Counted from the stretch's first letter, positions 35,341-49,208 are shown. The stretch: 64,000 nucleotides of DNA from Diphasiastrum complanatum (GCA_029204225.1 CM055103.1:46884703-46948702); one strand, 5' to 3'. A program made the numbers and translations. The notes: generated from the sequence alone by a model not told the origin.

Positions 35341-36654
35341 AGCAACCTTCATAACCAGAAGGTACTACAGTTTATTAAGACCAAAACCCATTGCATGCCT
35401 TCACTTAAGCATCACAGATACTGATCCATTAGCAAACAGGGTAAGGATGGATTTCACTAACCATACATGCATTGCTCACTTTGTTTTACCAAGGTAAAGA
35501 ATTAGATTGTTGCACTTTCCATCATGTTCTAACAAGCAGATTCTCTGGAGGATTCAAGGAAAAACTTTCCATCCTCAACATGCAACTAACTAAATATTGT
35601 AATTTCGCTACAAACAGTCCATATTAATCGGATAAATCGATTTATAGCCAATTTATCTATGAACTATACTCAAAATTAAATGTTTAAGATTTCTCATCGT
35701 AGTTTATCTCTCATGATTCTTCACTTAGTTGCTATGCATCTGACATCTGGTGTGTTATAGTGTAGATGATGGCAGGAATGGTGCAAGGCTTGATCGCATC
35801 ATGGCTTGCTTTTGATCGCACTGTGGCTTTTGATAGCTTTTGATTGCTTTGACCTCATGGATATCTTTTGATCGCACCGTGGCTTGCTGTGGAGGTATTG
35901 GCTACAAATACATGTAACTCCAGTTTAGACCTTGCTTCTGAAAGTTTTGAAGACACATTCTGTCCCAAAATCAAATTTGAGGTGATGAATCTGACTGGGC
36001 CTCCATCACGCTGAATTTTCTAGTAGAAAGGTACATATTTTTTCTCGATTGGATGTTTGTAATGTGAGCAATGGAGCGACTATTTGGGGAGCTAAGAGAT
36101 CAGGATGATAATGATTCTTAATTGTTGTGGTGTGCATAAAAGTTTTGTAGAGGCACTTTATTTTATGAATTCATTGTCTATTGGGAAGGATAGAAGTGCA
36201 GAAACCTTTACGGTGTATGCTTAAATGTTTAGTACATGCCAGAAAAAGGGATAAAAATTTATCATAGCTCATCGATTGTTTGATGCAAGATGGATTAAGA
36301 GAGGCTCTTCTAATTAAACAACAAATGTTTTTCCATTCACAATCGCATCCATTCTGGTTATTTAGCCAAACGATCTATTAATTAGAATAGAAAAAAGATT
36401 TTTTATCTATATGGATCTACGCAGCACACCATTTGTGGAAAGGCCATAGTTACAATTAGGAGGAAAGTGGGTCGCTGCACCACGAGTAGTAGCACCTTTT
36501 ATGGTGTGTGCAGATCTGACCCATGGAGCTCGGGCGCTATTGGCATTCTTGATTAGCTCTGAACATTGAAAGGCGTGAGGTAGATTAATAATCATCAATG
36601 CTGACTCCAAAACCCAAGAATAATGCCATCATACATCTATCCTACGCACACACA

Positions 36655-36700
<46 letters not shown>

Positions 36701-37938
36701 ACCCTCTCCCTCTCTAACGAATTACCCTCTCTCTCACAAACTATTTTTCTTTTGTATTTCTCTAAGTTCCACTGATTTTTTTCCTGCACATGGCCAATGA
36801 TGATGGAGTCAGCATCGGCAGAGCGATGATGGAGTCAATATCGGCAGAGCGATGATGGAGTAAGCGTCGGCATAGGGTGATAAAGGTAAAGCTAATCCAA
36901 GATGAGCTGCATGTTGACGCATTATTTTTCTGCCAAAGCAATTTCTTCTGTGGGATGATCCTTATCCTATTTTCCAATGCCAGTCAATCAGTCAGACGCC
37001 CCTATCTTTGTGTGTTGTTAGCGACCTTCTATGGAAGTTTCATGATGATAGCAACAAGCGAGACAATATAGCTCCTAACTAATGTACATCCATGGAGAAA
37101 AAGGCACCCCTACCTTGAAATGCCAGCTACCTCGAAAGGCCTCAAGGGACTTCCATTTTTGCTAACACATATCCCCCTCACCAATAGTCCATTGTTGCTG
37201 ATTTTTTTTTGCAGCAATTGCAAGCATCTTGGATTACTATGGTGTTGGTGGTGCCGACATATGCGTGAACTGCTTCTGCAGTTATGTCTTTTGACTGATC
37301 TGAATCGGTTTGGTGAAGCCTCAACTGCAGCGGCAGATATGGTGAGGTGAGTCTCTTTACATTTTCATTTGATCTTTGGATTCTGTTTTGCACTCTTACT
37401 TCAAACTTTGTTCTTGATGCAAAATAATCATCGTTTTTGTGTAGATAGTTAGCACTGATTTACTACAACTCTAGCTTTGAGTTTGCTCAAGAAGATGCTA
37501 CAGATTCTAAAGGGGTGCCATCTGATGCTTTTAGGAGGAACGATTACCAACAAGTTCACCAGAAAGCTTTCTCACATCGTGTCAGTGATATTAACTCAAA
37601 ATCTCCAAAGATGGAGATATCCCGCTTGAGTATCCATTGAATGAGATAGACCACACTACACATTTTTTTAGTTTAAAACAATTTGAGCAAAGTGAAATGC
37701 CTATGCAGTTGTGACTACTGATGAACTCAACCGTCTGCTCAAAAGGCATCTGCCCATATTGACAAACACAATTGTCAGACCTTTGTGTAAGGCGGCTGAC
37801 TCTTTGTGATGATATATGCCTCGGGTGTGGGGTGGAGGCAGTGTTCTAGAAACTTTTTTTAGGTGTTTTTAAAAAAAAATTATATTTTAAGAAGTGTTTT
37901 GGATCCTAATGATGAAGGTACTCATAGTTGCCAGTTTT

Positions 37939-38580
37939 TGTGAAAATTGTCAACGTTTTCTAGCTAGTTTGAGGCCTAAATTGGCAATTTTTGTAGATGG
38001 TTTTGGATCTAACCTTTCACATATGTGAAAGAGGCCTAGATACTTTAATTTTAGTATATATTTCATATTGAAGAAGTCTCAAACTTCAGGACCTTCTAAA
38101 TGACACCAAAATCATGTAGGCCAAAATTGGCTATTTTGGGCTACTGGTGCCCTAAAATTGGGTCCTAAGTTCTAGAGGGAGGAGAGAGAGTCATCTCTCT
38201 CACCTGTATTAGGCTGAAATTCGTGGAGAACAGGTTGGAGAAACTTATTTAATTGTTGAGAGAGATCAATAGATCATTGTCACAGTTTCTTCCTTCATTG
38301 AGAGCATTGCTTTGTGTATTGTCTTCAAGCTTTTGTGTATGATCTTAAGAGGTTTCCAAAAGTGGTAGGCTATTGTTGGAAGCCCTGTTTGCTGCTGTTT
38401 TTGGCTGCCATCAATACCTTTTATTAGTTTCTTTTGTCTCTTGAATGCTTTGTCAAGTTCATGTGTATCAAAGGTAGCATTAGGATGCTTTGCCATTTCT
38501 AGCTTTTGTAGCTTGTTGTGCAAAGATCTTAGCCAGAACATTTGGGATCTTAGATCCATTCAAGATCCACTTTTGCCACA
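37939..38580 (+). repeat. solo LTR related to the TR-GAG element
   Basis: 642 bp, starting TGTGAAAATTGTCAACG and ending CTTTTGCCACA. It aligns along its length with the 647-bp LTRs at 498 and 5423, with many substitutions. The flanks GTTTT and ATTTT are an imperfect 5-bp duplication. No internal sequence follows, as expected after LTR-LTR recombination. Confidence 0.75.
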
Positions 38581-38773
38581 ATTTTCCTCTACAAAACTTG
38601 AGATTAAGGCATAAAAAATCTAACAAAACAAATTTCAAGTTAATATTTTTGAGAAAGCTATCAATTTCATTTTTGGATTATTCAGACTTTCTCGAACACC
38701 GATTGGAGGTACTCGGGAAAAAAAAAATAATGCCTCAGAACCTCTCACTGTGGCGGGAGGTTCTGGGGATATC

Positions 38774-38822
38774 TATATATATATGTAATATAAATATATA
38801 TATATATATGTGTGTGTGTGTC
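38774..38822. repeat. AT/GT microsatellite
   Basis: Alternating TA tracts followed by (GT)n. Confidence 0.8.
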
Positions 38823-39451
38823 CTTATATAGAATGTCATATTGTGTGGCAGAGCTCATGAACAACATCGGTCGGACTATAGTGACTATCAATATTCCAAA
38901 AAATATAGATATGACTTGGTCCTTTTTAGCGCATCAAGACCATTTGGGATCACCTTTCAGATACAGATTCATCTGAAGACTCAAGTTCTGAATTTGAGGA
39001 GTCTGATGAGGGAGAATGGATATTAATGTAGACACATTATAGTTTGTATTGGTGGTTATGCCTAAACCATAAAGGCAAGTAAGTACTTAATAACTTAATA
39101 CCTCAAGCGGTAGGGGTTGTTACTGCTAATTTTGATAATATAACAAAAGAATACGGTTTGAAAAAAGATTTGTTATTAATGTGTCATTTCTTGATGAATG
39201 TTGTATACTTTTAAATTGATTTGAAAAGGATTTTTGACATATGATATGTATATGAAAAGTTTTATAATAGTATGTGTATGCTTGAGTTTTATAGTACACA
39301 ATTGTGTCATACCCAATTGAAACGTGGTTCACATACTATTAAATTATCAAATTTTTGTAATTAAACAATGTCTCAAAATTCTCAAGTCCATTTTTGAGAA
39401 TGGATTTTGCCAAAGTCCAAAATTAATTGATACCATAGTTGCACTGCGATT

Positions 39452-39467
39452 CTGAATCGCGATTCAG
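39452..39467. repeat. perfect 16-bp palindrome
   Basis: CTGAATCGCGATTCAG, in the left arm of the large inverted repeat. The equivalent right-arm site (about 45452-45467) has one change (CCC for CGC). Confidence 0.7.
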
Positions 39468-41093
39468 AAACGCGTTTCGGGATTTTCCCATAATCGCGCA
39501 GAATAGGGTTTTTTTTTTTTTTAATTTTTTTTAGGCAATATGGGTATCGGATGAAAGCTCTGATTGAGAGCATTATGACTGTGTAGTTTGATTATGACTG
39601 TGTAGTTTGTTGACTGTTTCGGGCGCAAAACACCAAAAAGTGTGTTTTCACTCAGGGAGTTGGAAGGCCAAATCATGAAGGGGCGCATTGCCCGCCAAAA
39701 CCCCCACCGGGGGGCTACTGCCCTCCGAACCCCCTAGAGCTTCCTACTATATAGACACTGTAGATAAAAATGCTACCACCACCCTTGTAGATAAAAATGG
39801 GGTCCAAATGCGCGTCGAGAAAGGCCCAATATTTATGCACCCAACTGTATGTACATTGCACTCACATCTCTAGTGAAACGATTGCAAAAGTGATCATCAT
39901 CCATACAGTTGATAGTCCAAACTGTAGCATTAACATTTACTGAAAACCAGAGCAAATGACAACCAGATAGCTACTGAAAATAAGATTTGTTTGTGCCTCA
40001 TCTACTACACTTCTGAGAGGCAAAACGCCGGTTTGACCATTGATCCCCTAAAAAAAATTCAGACATAAGCTATTTCAGCCATAGCGATTCGGTGCATCTA
40101 GGATTGATACTATGTTCAAACAACATTCATTCCTTATAAATGAATAAATACATTTTTCTTAAGATTGATTCACACACATGCCATTCAAAGAAAGCATATT
40201 TGAAGTATATGTTGGATCTCCAAGTGGCTTTGACATTTCCTTACATCCTTCTCCAATTTTTTTGTTTTCATAACATGGTTGCATCTAATCTGTAGGCAAA
40301 TTGTTGCTTTTAGCAAGTAACAATTTTATTTTCATGTTTCCCTACCTAATGTCATAGCTTCTATTCCTATCAAATCGACATGAACTCATGTTACAAAGTG
40401 ATATACAAAGTCAATGATTAGTGATATCACATTTCAAAAATTACCTTCAAAACAATAATCAACCTAGCATTAAACTACTTGTTTTTCTCAAGTTCTCTGT
40501 ACAATACAGAACACTACTGAATCAATTACAATCCTATGTATAATTAATTATGGATTGAAGAGCATACAATGAAATAATATTAATCATCAATGAATCTTAT
40601 CATGTTACATCAACTTAACATTTAGAAAATTCAGATTTACAAGCCCAAACTCATTTCTAAAAAAAAAAAAAATGTTGTATCATAAGACATTGAGCTTTCT
40701 ACTACTTGTACCAAACTTTAAACAGAAAGTTCAACTTATTGTTCTCGTGTTCATGTATTATGTCATGAACGCCTTCCCATAAGCTAAAATTGTTGGCTTG
40801 ACATGAAGTAAAAATACAACAATATGATATAGCAAGGCCTTTGTGTTAGAATACTGTATGGTTCTTGTTTTAATAATTCATATTGTCCTTTACGATTGAT
40901 TTCTTCACCAACTCCCATGAGCAACTTTAACACATAGTATATTGCATTTGCAAGACAAGGGCAACATAAAAAAACATTCAACAAATATGCATATCGAAAG
41001 AGATCATAAATCATCAACCATTCAAACTCTTTGAAATACATCAACTCATAAAAAAATGTATTTTTTTAAGCACCAGCGTATTACTTGTAAGGG

Positions 41094-43718
41094 TACTACA
41101 GGCCTGTGTGAAGTTGTTTCTATGGAGCGCTGCTCCCTTGCACTGACTACATGAGATGCTTATGATTAGCATGAATGCTATAAGCATGACTTATGAACAT
41201 GGGTTTTACTTGTAAATATAGCTGGTTACACAAGTACAGAATTTTGCATAGCTTTACTCTTCAAGAACTGTCGTAGCATGTTCACTTTAGATCATAAGAT
41301 ATTAGTGTAGTATATAGGATTATCGTTCCCACAGAGATGGATAGTTCACAATAATTGGAAAAAATAAGGCTTTTTATGTTTTAGCATATGAAAACCTGGT
41401 TATCATCAGATATTAGAGAGATCAGGAGGCCAGTACTACCTTAATGTAATGCAATAGTACCACACTAGTTAAGTTGATTTTCCAAAGTTTCAAATAATTC
41501 TGATGAAATACTCAGAGTTCTTAGTGATTTCAAAAGTTCGACAAGATTAAATGTATCGACAATTGATATACTCCTTATCAGGAAGTTTTGATAAGTTCTG
41601 TTCTACCAAATCTGAGGTAATTATTTCCCACAGTCAAATCTTAGAAATTGTTAGCCAGGGTTTGGAACTGTCAAAAAATATTAATCGACAATGAACTACA
41701 CTCGAACACTTCTAAAATGGAGTTCAACATTCATTAATGAATCTCACTTCCGAATAGGTACTAGATGATGGAAATAATAGAAACATAATTGTGCAAATCT
41801 ATCAGGCTTTGTGCAAATAGAAACCATGTTTGACAAGATTCATAACTTTTAGTGCTTGCATGCAATGGATTTACAGGGATGTGGATCTGATTGCACGAAT
41901 TTGTGGATTTTCCCCAGAAATTTTGGTTAAAATTGGTCAAAAACCAAGGTTTTTTGATGTTTTTTGGACTAATTTTGGGGTAGATCTCAAAACACCAAAA
42001 ATTAGTGTATTTTTGATGATTTTTGAGCATGAATACCTCTCAATTGGGGGTCTGAACCTGTTGGTTCTTGTTACAAGCTTAAATATATGATGGATTGCGT
42101 CTGTTTTGAGCCATCATGGATCCAATTTGGATAGTTGAGCATAAGACACCATCATGTTGAAGTTTTGCTTGTTGAAAAAGGCCAAAAATGCATTTTTTGC
42201 TTGATCTGAGCTTATGATTGATTGCTGGACCTGTTAGAAGCTTCTATGCCCAAAAAAGTGCACCCTCCTACCTATCTTTCAGCCATTTACTGCTCGCACG
42301 TGTGAAGCCAGAGGTGCAGGGTGACATGGCAAGTGCCTTGTGGACCCACTCTCCCTCCGTACTGTGCTTTACAACGACCAATTTGGTGTCCTGTCGGAAG
42401 TTTGACAATTTTTGAACTAAAATTTGCAAAATTTTCGAAATGTTTTGATGCATGCATGTTTGTAACTCAGTGTAGTGCTTGTCTGTTGATGAAAATGTAT
42501 GGATAGACCTGTATGCATGCATGGATGCATGTTGCATGTGTAATCAGTAGAATGATCAAAAGATTACTTGCATGAAGCTATTTTTGGCAATTCTAGTTCA
42601 AAAAGCAGATTTCCTAGTGGCTAAGCTAATTACGGGATTTTTTTTGTTTTTTCGAAAAACTCAATGCATGTCGAGTTTTGATTTGTGACAGTGCATGTGA
42701 ATTTGATAAATCGATAATTTTAATCACAGTTGGTCCATTTTGAACTGATTTTGTGAATCCCAGTGCTAATTTCCCAGTTTCTTGGCAATTTACGAAAAAA
42801 TTGATTTTTTTTTTAATCACTGCATGTCACGTTGGATGCATGCTAGATGCTTCATAATTCTTCTAATATGAGATGGTAACTGTGAAACTGTCAAGTCGAT
42901 GTTTGGTCGATTTTCACAGTTTAGGTCCATATTCAATGGAATTTGAAAATCCCAGTTTACTTGCAGGTTAGAGTATGAAGTGAGCTGCGCTTTCAGTATA
43001 GATACGGCAAGTTAACTTACGTTTAATGGTGATGCTATTGCAGTAGGTTGGCTTCATGCGAGGAGTTGGCAGAAAGAAGGGTGCGACAGCAGATAAGGGG
43101 TTTTCCAAGAGAGCGCAATTGCGATTGGTGTCAAGAATGTGTTTGTCTTGGCTCTCATCCTTTTCTGTCTATCTGATTAGATTGGAAGTTAGACAATCTA
43201 CTGTTACTCATTTTTCATTTGGCTCATTTTGTGGCTTCTTCAACTGAAGGGTTCATGATAAGAGAACAATTAAAGCTTTCATTTGTCTGCTGGTCGAGAG
43301 TATAAGCAGTTAGCTAGTTTCGGTTTTTGCAGTTGAAAGAACAGTACAAATTCAAGTATAAACGGCGCTCCAATAAGTGGCATTAGTGTTTACGTAATCT
43401 CCTCTCCCTGAGGCCAGGAGTTTACTCCAATCTGCCGCATAAAAAAAGAAACACAAGAGAGAATTTATGCATAGACATGTATGTTTTTTTCCTCAGCTGA
43501 TTCTGCAGGATTTCCTCGTGTTGATAATCCCGTTAGTTGATAACGAATGTTCAGGCTACCCAGCTGGTTGTGAAGAAAGTCTTGGTTCTGATATGCAAAT
43601 ATACATAGTATATACTGCAATTGTAGAGATTGTGCTGCAGTAGCCAACATTTCTGGATCTTTCCTGGCTTCAAAAGGACAGAGAGAGCAGTTTACATTCT
43701 AACAAGTATTGGCTACTA
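41094..43718 (+). other. loop between the arms of the giant inverted repeat
   Basis: 2.6 kb without an inverted partner in the arms. Its middle (about 41820-43000) is the leader region of the 15386-19064 gypsy family in sense orientation, without LTR or gag. A short frame at 43056-43247 (63 codons, starts MRGVGRKKGATADK) is of unknown nature. Confidence 0.6.
41820..43000 (+). mobile_element. fragment of the gypsy derivative's leader region
   Basis: Aligns, inverted, with about 17000-18240; for example the block with GACCAATTTGGTGTCCTGT (about 42377-42395) has its complement near 17540-17560. No boundaries with LTRs are present. Confidence 0.7.
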
Positions 43719-46700
43719 CGTACCCTTACAAGTATTACTCTGAGCTTGAAAAAATACATTTTTTTATGAGTTGATGTATTTCAAAGAGTTTGAATGGTTG
43801 ATAATTTATGATCTCTTTCGATATGCATATTTGTTGAATGTTTTTTATGTTGGCCTTGTCTTGCAAATGCAATATACTATGTGTTAAAGTTGCTCATGGG
43901 AGTTGGTGAAGAAATCAATAGTAAAGGATAATATGAATTATTAAAACAAGAACCATACAGTATTCTAACACAAAGGCCTTGCTATATCATATTGTTGTAT
44001 TTTTACTTCATGTCAAGCCAACAATTTTAGCTTATGGGAAGGCGTTCATGACATAACACATGAACACGAGAACAATAAGTTGAACTTTCTGTAGAGATTA
44101 AATTGATGTACTATTAAGATAGAATTTAAAAATTTATCAAACTATTTTGTGCAATGGATTTATATTTTGATTTTAAAATATAACCATGATCTCCATACGT
44201 TTGTATTTTATAATAGGAAATTTGATATCACTTTGTTTTAACTTTTAGTATACATTTAAAATTTTAATAGATAATAACAAAGTTTGGTACAAGTAGTAGA
44301 AAGCTCAATGTCTTATGATACAACATTTTTTTTTTTTTTAGAAATGAGTTTGGGCTTGTAAATCTGAATTTTCTAAATGTTAAGTTGATGTAACATGATA
44401 AGATTCATTGATGATTAATATTATTTCATTGTATGCTCTTCAATCCATAATTAATTATACATAGGATTGTAATTGATTCAGTAGTGTTCTGTATTGTACA
44501 GAGAACTTGAGAAAAACAAGTAGTTTAATGCTAGGTTGATTATTGTTTTGAAGGTAATTTTTGAAATGTGATATCACTAATCATTGACTTTCTATATCAC
44601 TTTGTAACATGAGTTCATGTCGATTTGATAGGAATAGAAGCTATGACATTAGGTAGGGAAACACGAAAAAAAAATTGTTAGTTGCTAAAAGCAACAATTT
44701 GCCTACAGATTAGATGCAACCATGTTATGAAAACAAAAAAATTGGAGAAGGATGTATGGCATGTGTGTGGAATCAATCTTAAGAAAAATGTATTTATTCA
44801 TTTACAAGGAATGAATGTTGTTTGAACATAGTATCAATCATAGATGCACCGAATTGCGATGGCTGAAATAGCTTATGGCTGAAATTTTTTTAGGGGATCA
44901 ATGGTCAAACCAGCGTTTTGCCTCTCAGAAGTGTAGTAGATGAGGCACAAACAAATCTTATTTTTAGTAGCTATCTGGTTGTCATTTGCTCTGGTTTTCA
45001 GTAAATGTTAATGCTACAGTTTGGACTATCAACTGTATGGATGATGATCACTTTTGCAATCGTTTCACTGGAGATGTGAGTGCAATGTACATACAGTTGG
45101 GTGCATAAATATTGGGCCCTTCTCGGCGCGCATTTGGACCCCATTTTTATCTACAAGGGGGGTGGTAGCATTTTTATCTACAGTGTCTATATAGTAGGAA
45201 GCTCTAGGGGTTCGGGGGGCAGTAGCCCCCCGGTGGGGGGTTTGGCGGGCAATGCCCCCCTTCATGATTTGGCCTTCCAACTCCTTGAGTGAAAACACAC
45301 TTTTTGGTGTTTCGCACCCAAAACAGTCAGCAAACTACATAGTCATAATGCTCTCAATCAGAGCTTTCATCTGATACCGATATTGCCTAAAAAAATTTCA
45401 AAAAAAAATCCTATTCTCCGCGATTATGGGAAAATTCCCGAAACGCATTTCTGAATCCCGATTCAGAATCGTAGTGCAACTATGGTATCAATTACTTTTG
45501 GACTTTGGCAAAATCCATTTTCAAAAATGGACTTGAGAATTTTGAGACATTGTTTAATTACAAAAATTTGATAATTTAATAGTATGTAAACCACGTTTCA
45601 ATTGGGTATGACACAATTGTGTACTATAAAACTCAAGCATACACATAATATTATAAAACTTTTCATATACATATCATATGTCAAAAATCCTTTTCAAATC
45701 AATTAAAAAGTATATAACATTCATCAAGAAATGACACATTAATAGCAAATCTTTTCTCAAACCGTATTCTTTTGTTATATTATCAAAATTAGCGGTAAGA
45801 ACCTGGCATTTCGAGGTAGGGGTGCCATTTTCTCCATGGATGTACATTAGTTAGGAGCTATATTGTCTAGCTTGCTGTTGTCATCATGAAACTTCCATAG
45901 AAGGTCGCTAACAACACACAAGGATAGGGGCGGCTGACTGATTGACTGGCATTGGAAAATAGGATAAGGATCATCCCACAGAAGAAATTGCTGTGGCAGA
46001 AAAATAATGCGTCAACATGCAGCTCATCTTGGATTAGCTTTACCTTCATCACCCTATGCCGACGCTTACTCCATCATCGATCTACCGATACTGACTCCAT
46101 CATCGCTCTGCCGATGCTGACTCCATTATCATTGGCCATGTGCAGGAAAAAAATCAGTGGAACTTAGAGAAATACAAAAGAGAAACAGTTCGTGAGAGAG
46201 AGGGTAGTTCGTGAGAGAGGGGGAGGGTAGTTCTTGAGAGAGAGAGAGAGAGAGCGTGCGTAGGATAGATGTATGATGGCATTATTCTTGGGTTTAGGAG
46301 TCAGCATTGATGATTATTAATCTGCCTCATGCCTTTCAATCTTCAGAGCTAATCAAGAATGCCAATAGCGCCCAAGCTCCATGGGTCAGATCTGCACACA
46401 ACAAAAAAGGTGCTACTACTCGTGGTGCAGTGACCCACTTTCCTCCTAATTGTAACTATGGCCTTTCCACAAATGGTGTGCTGCGTAGATCCATATAGAT
46501 AAAAAATCGTTTTCTATTCTAATTAATAGATCGTCTGGCTAAATAACCATAATGGATGCGATTGTGAATGGAAAAACATTTGTTGTTTAATTAGAAGAGC
46601 CTCTCTAAATCCATCTTGCATCAAACAATCGATGAGCTATGATAAATTTTTATCCCTTTTTCTAGCATGTATTGAACATTTAAGCATACACCGTAAAGGT

Positions 46701-47571
46701 TTCTGCACTTCTATCCTTCCCAATAGACAGTGAATTCATAAAATAAAGTGCCTCTACAGAACTTTTATGCACACCACAACAATTAAGAATCATTATCATC
46801 CCGATCTCTCAGCTCATTTTATGTCAGCTCCCCAAATAGTCGCTCCATTGCTCACATTACAGACATCCAACCGAGAAAAAATATGTACCTTTCTACTGGA
46901 AAATTCAGCGTGATGGAGGCCCAGTCAGATTCAATACCTCAAATTTGATTTTGGGATAGAATGTGTCTTCAAAACTTTCAGAAGCAAGGTCTAAACTAGA
47001 GTTACATGTATTTGTAGCCAATACCTCCACAGCAAGCCACGGTGCGATCAAAAGCTATCCATGAGGTCAAAGCGATCAAAAGCTATCAAAAGCCACAGTG
47101 CGATCAAAAGCAAGCCACGATGCGATCAAGCCTTGCACCATTCCTGCCATCATCTACACTATAACACGCCAGATGTCAGATGCATAGCAACTACGTGAAG
47201 AATCATGAGAGATAAACTACGATGAGAAATCTTAAACATTTAATTTTGAGTATAGTTCATAGATAAATTGGCTATAAATTGATTTATCCGGTTAATATGG
47301 ACTGTCTGTAGCGAAATTACAATGTTTAGTTAGTTGCATGTTGAGGATGGAAAGTTTTTCCCTGAATCCTCCAGAGAATCTGCTTGTTAGAACATGATGG
47401 AAAGTGCAACGATCTAATTCTTTACTTTGGTAAAACAAAGTGAGCAATGCATGTATGGTTAGTGAAATTCATCCTTACCCTGTTTGCTAATGGATCAGTA
47501 TCTGTGATGCTTAGGTGAAGGCATGCAATGGGTTTTGGTCTTAATAACCTGTAGTACCTTCTGGTTATGAA

Positions 47572-48699
47572 GGCTGCAGTTTTACCTTTACCCCTTGGAA
47601 TATTAATCATCTCTGCCGCAAGTTTTTTTTTTCTCTGGACAAAACTTATCATATGTCCAGCCTTATTGCAAATGAAACAAAGATTTGCTTTCTTAGCCTT
47701 CATCCAGGACATAGATTTCTTCAACTTTTTATTCTGGGGTTCCTGTGAAATTTCCAGAAGTTCACACAAAACAATATCTATCTCTAGGTTCTATGGCTAA
47801 ATCACAATCTAGTATTCTAATAATAAAAAAATTAATTACTTTCACACGTGTGAGAAAAGTAGAAAGAAAATTAATGTATGAGAAAATTCAATGCTTGATT
47901 CATCATCAAAATTGTGAGAAAACTCACACACATATATAATAGATGAGACTACCTTGAGGTAGATCAGCCCTCAAATCATATTGTTCCACTTATAAGAGTA
48001 GTTTCTACCAAAAAAATGACACCTACCACTTTGCATGTTGAGAAATGCAACTCTAACTACATTTTTCATATGTGTGTGACTTTCTAGAATACATATGTAC
48101 AAATGTTCATGCATGTACCAATACAAGTCTTAGTTTGCTTTTCATGTATCTTTTGACAAACTTGACTTAATGCATGTGAAGTGGCTCGAGTTCCTACCAA
48201 GCCAAATTTGGCCTTTTCATGTTCTACACCTACGTGAATGATGGAAAACTTCATCAACCCCAAAAGTCAAGATAGATGTATTTTTTATTTTCAACACTCC
48301 TCCTAAAAAGTTATCTATTTGACTTAAACATTGATCATAGAATTAATCCAAAATTGGACCTATGCTTGATGAAGGAACTTTTACCCAAATGTTTGGTGAG
48401 TAGATCGGTAATACATGATGTTTTCCAAATACATCTCTCCTCATGTTATGTCCATGTCCTTTATAAGGGAATCAGAATAATTCTTGACATGGATAGCTAA
48501 TCAGTCCAGTTGTATGTGGTTATTAGTTATACTACATCATTCCGGACGTGGTTGTTTCAAGTAATTAATAATCATATGAGGGCCTAGACCTATAATTGGA
48601 CATAGGAGCACATGCATGGTGAATGACCACTTTAAGAAGGTCAGTAGCTCAATATAGGCGGCATGGGAATGCTAAGGGGAATATTCTCTCCTCTTGAAT
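47572..48699 (-). mobile_element. inverted copy of the nested gypsy-in-copia junction
   Basis: In minus-strand order: part of the 3.7-kb gypsy family's LTR (48699 to 48444), the copia RNase H end (48438 to about 48290), the copia LTR (about 48290 to 47780), then the gypsy Gag knuckle region (47769 to 47572, with KKLKKSMSWMKAKKANLCFIC). The same order and junctions occur at 18800-19610 on the plus strand. The gypsy-LTR/copia junction is at the same copia position, so this is a duplicate of an already nested structure. Confidence 0.75.
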
Positions 48700-48719
48700 A
48701 AGAAAAAAACCTGATCAAA

Positions 48720-49145
48720 GAATAATCCATTTTGGATTTACCCTCTGGAATACCTTGAGATTAAATTCGAGGATGTTGAAGATTATACCGTCAACCTTTT
48801 AAACATCACTACCATATTTGATCCAATCACAAGTGCTTTCCATATCTCTAAATATGATAAGAGGAGGACACCACCTTCTCTGTCTCTCAATTTATCCACC
48901 TTGCATCAAGCAGACCTATCTTTAACTCATACAAAGTGATCGTCTCACATGTTATTGCTGCAATGTATTGTTGTAATGATCAAAATACCCTAATTAAGGA
49001 GGTTGAAAAACCAATATCAAAAGAACGGCTTCATGAAAGACAAATTATGTAAAATTGTCACTAGCATCGTTCAGAGCAAACAATTATTGGGCACAAGTAT
49101 TTAATACTTGATGGTGATAGGTTATTTTTTGCGGGCGGTTAGCAT
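48720..49145 (+). pseudogene. remnant of a Penelope-like reverse-transcriptase ORF (copy 1)
   Basis: A broken frame reading NPFWIYPLEYLEI, then SAFHISKYDKRRT and, after a frame change, IVSHVIAAMYCCNDQNTLIKE. It parallels the better-preserved copy at 57945-58662. As in that copy, a short GC-rich stretch with GCGGGCGGTTAG follows, and about 65 bp later a CT microsatellite. No catalytic residues survive. Confidence 0.5.
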
Positions 49146-49206
49146 CCCCTCTCAGTGGTGCTAATTGACATCTGAGATTTGATGCTAACTACAGGAAGGC
49201 TCATGG

Positions 49207-49208
<2 letters not shown>

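Larger units (their letters stand above)
37126..39118. other. 2-kb block present only in the left arm
   Basis: The right arm runs straight through this point (near 45790-45810), so this is either an insertion on the left or a deletion on the right. It begins CTACCTCGAAAGGCC, just after the near-identical CTACCTTGAAATGCC, and ends near CAAGCGGTAGGGG. It contains a solo LTR (37939-38580), a frame at about 37472-37637 with FEFAQEDATDSKGVPSDAFR that looks like an exon fragment, and an acidic C-terminal-like frame at about 38957-39028 (DSSEDSSSEFEESDEGEW). Confidence 0.5.
32925..41093 (+). repeat. left arm of a giant inverted repeat
   Basis: Mirrored on the right by 43719-52625. Matching blocks are 32925-34560 with 51010-52625, and 35341-41093 with 43719-47571. 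The left arm has extra sequence at about 37126-39118. The inner boundary is sharp: similarity stops at GGGTAC (near 41093) and its complement (near 43719). The two arms differ by scattered substitutions and small indels, so the structure is not brand-new. Confidence 0.8.

Noticed and set aside
36407-36977. Small genes at 36407-36610 and 36762-36977, with mirrored frames at 46307-46498 and 45952-46167
   Set aside because: Similarity between arms is at DNA level across non-coding flanks too, and no family is recognised; treated as part of the inverted repeat.
42218-42537. Coding frames in the palindrome loop matching 17459-17665
   Set aside because: Both lie in the leader region of a gypsy element upstream of gag; the match is nucleotide-level.
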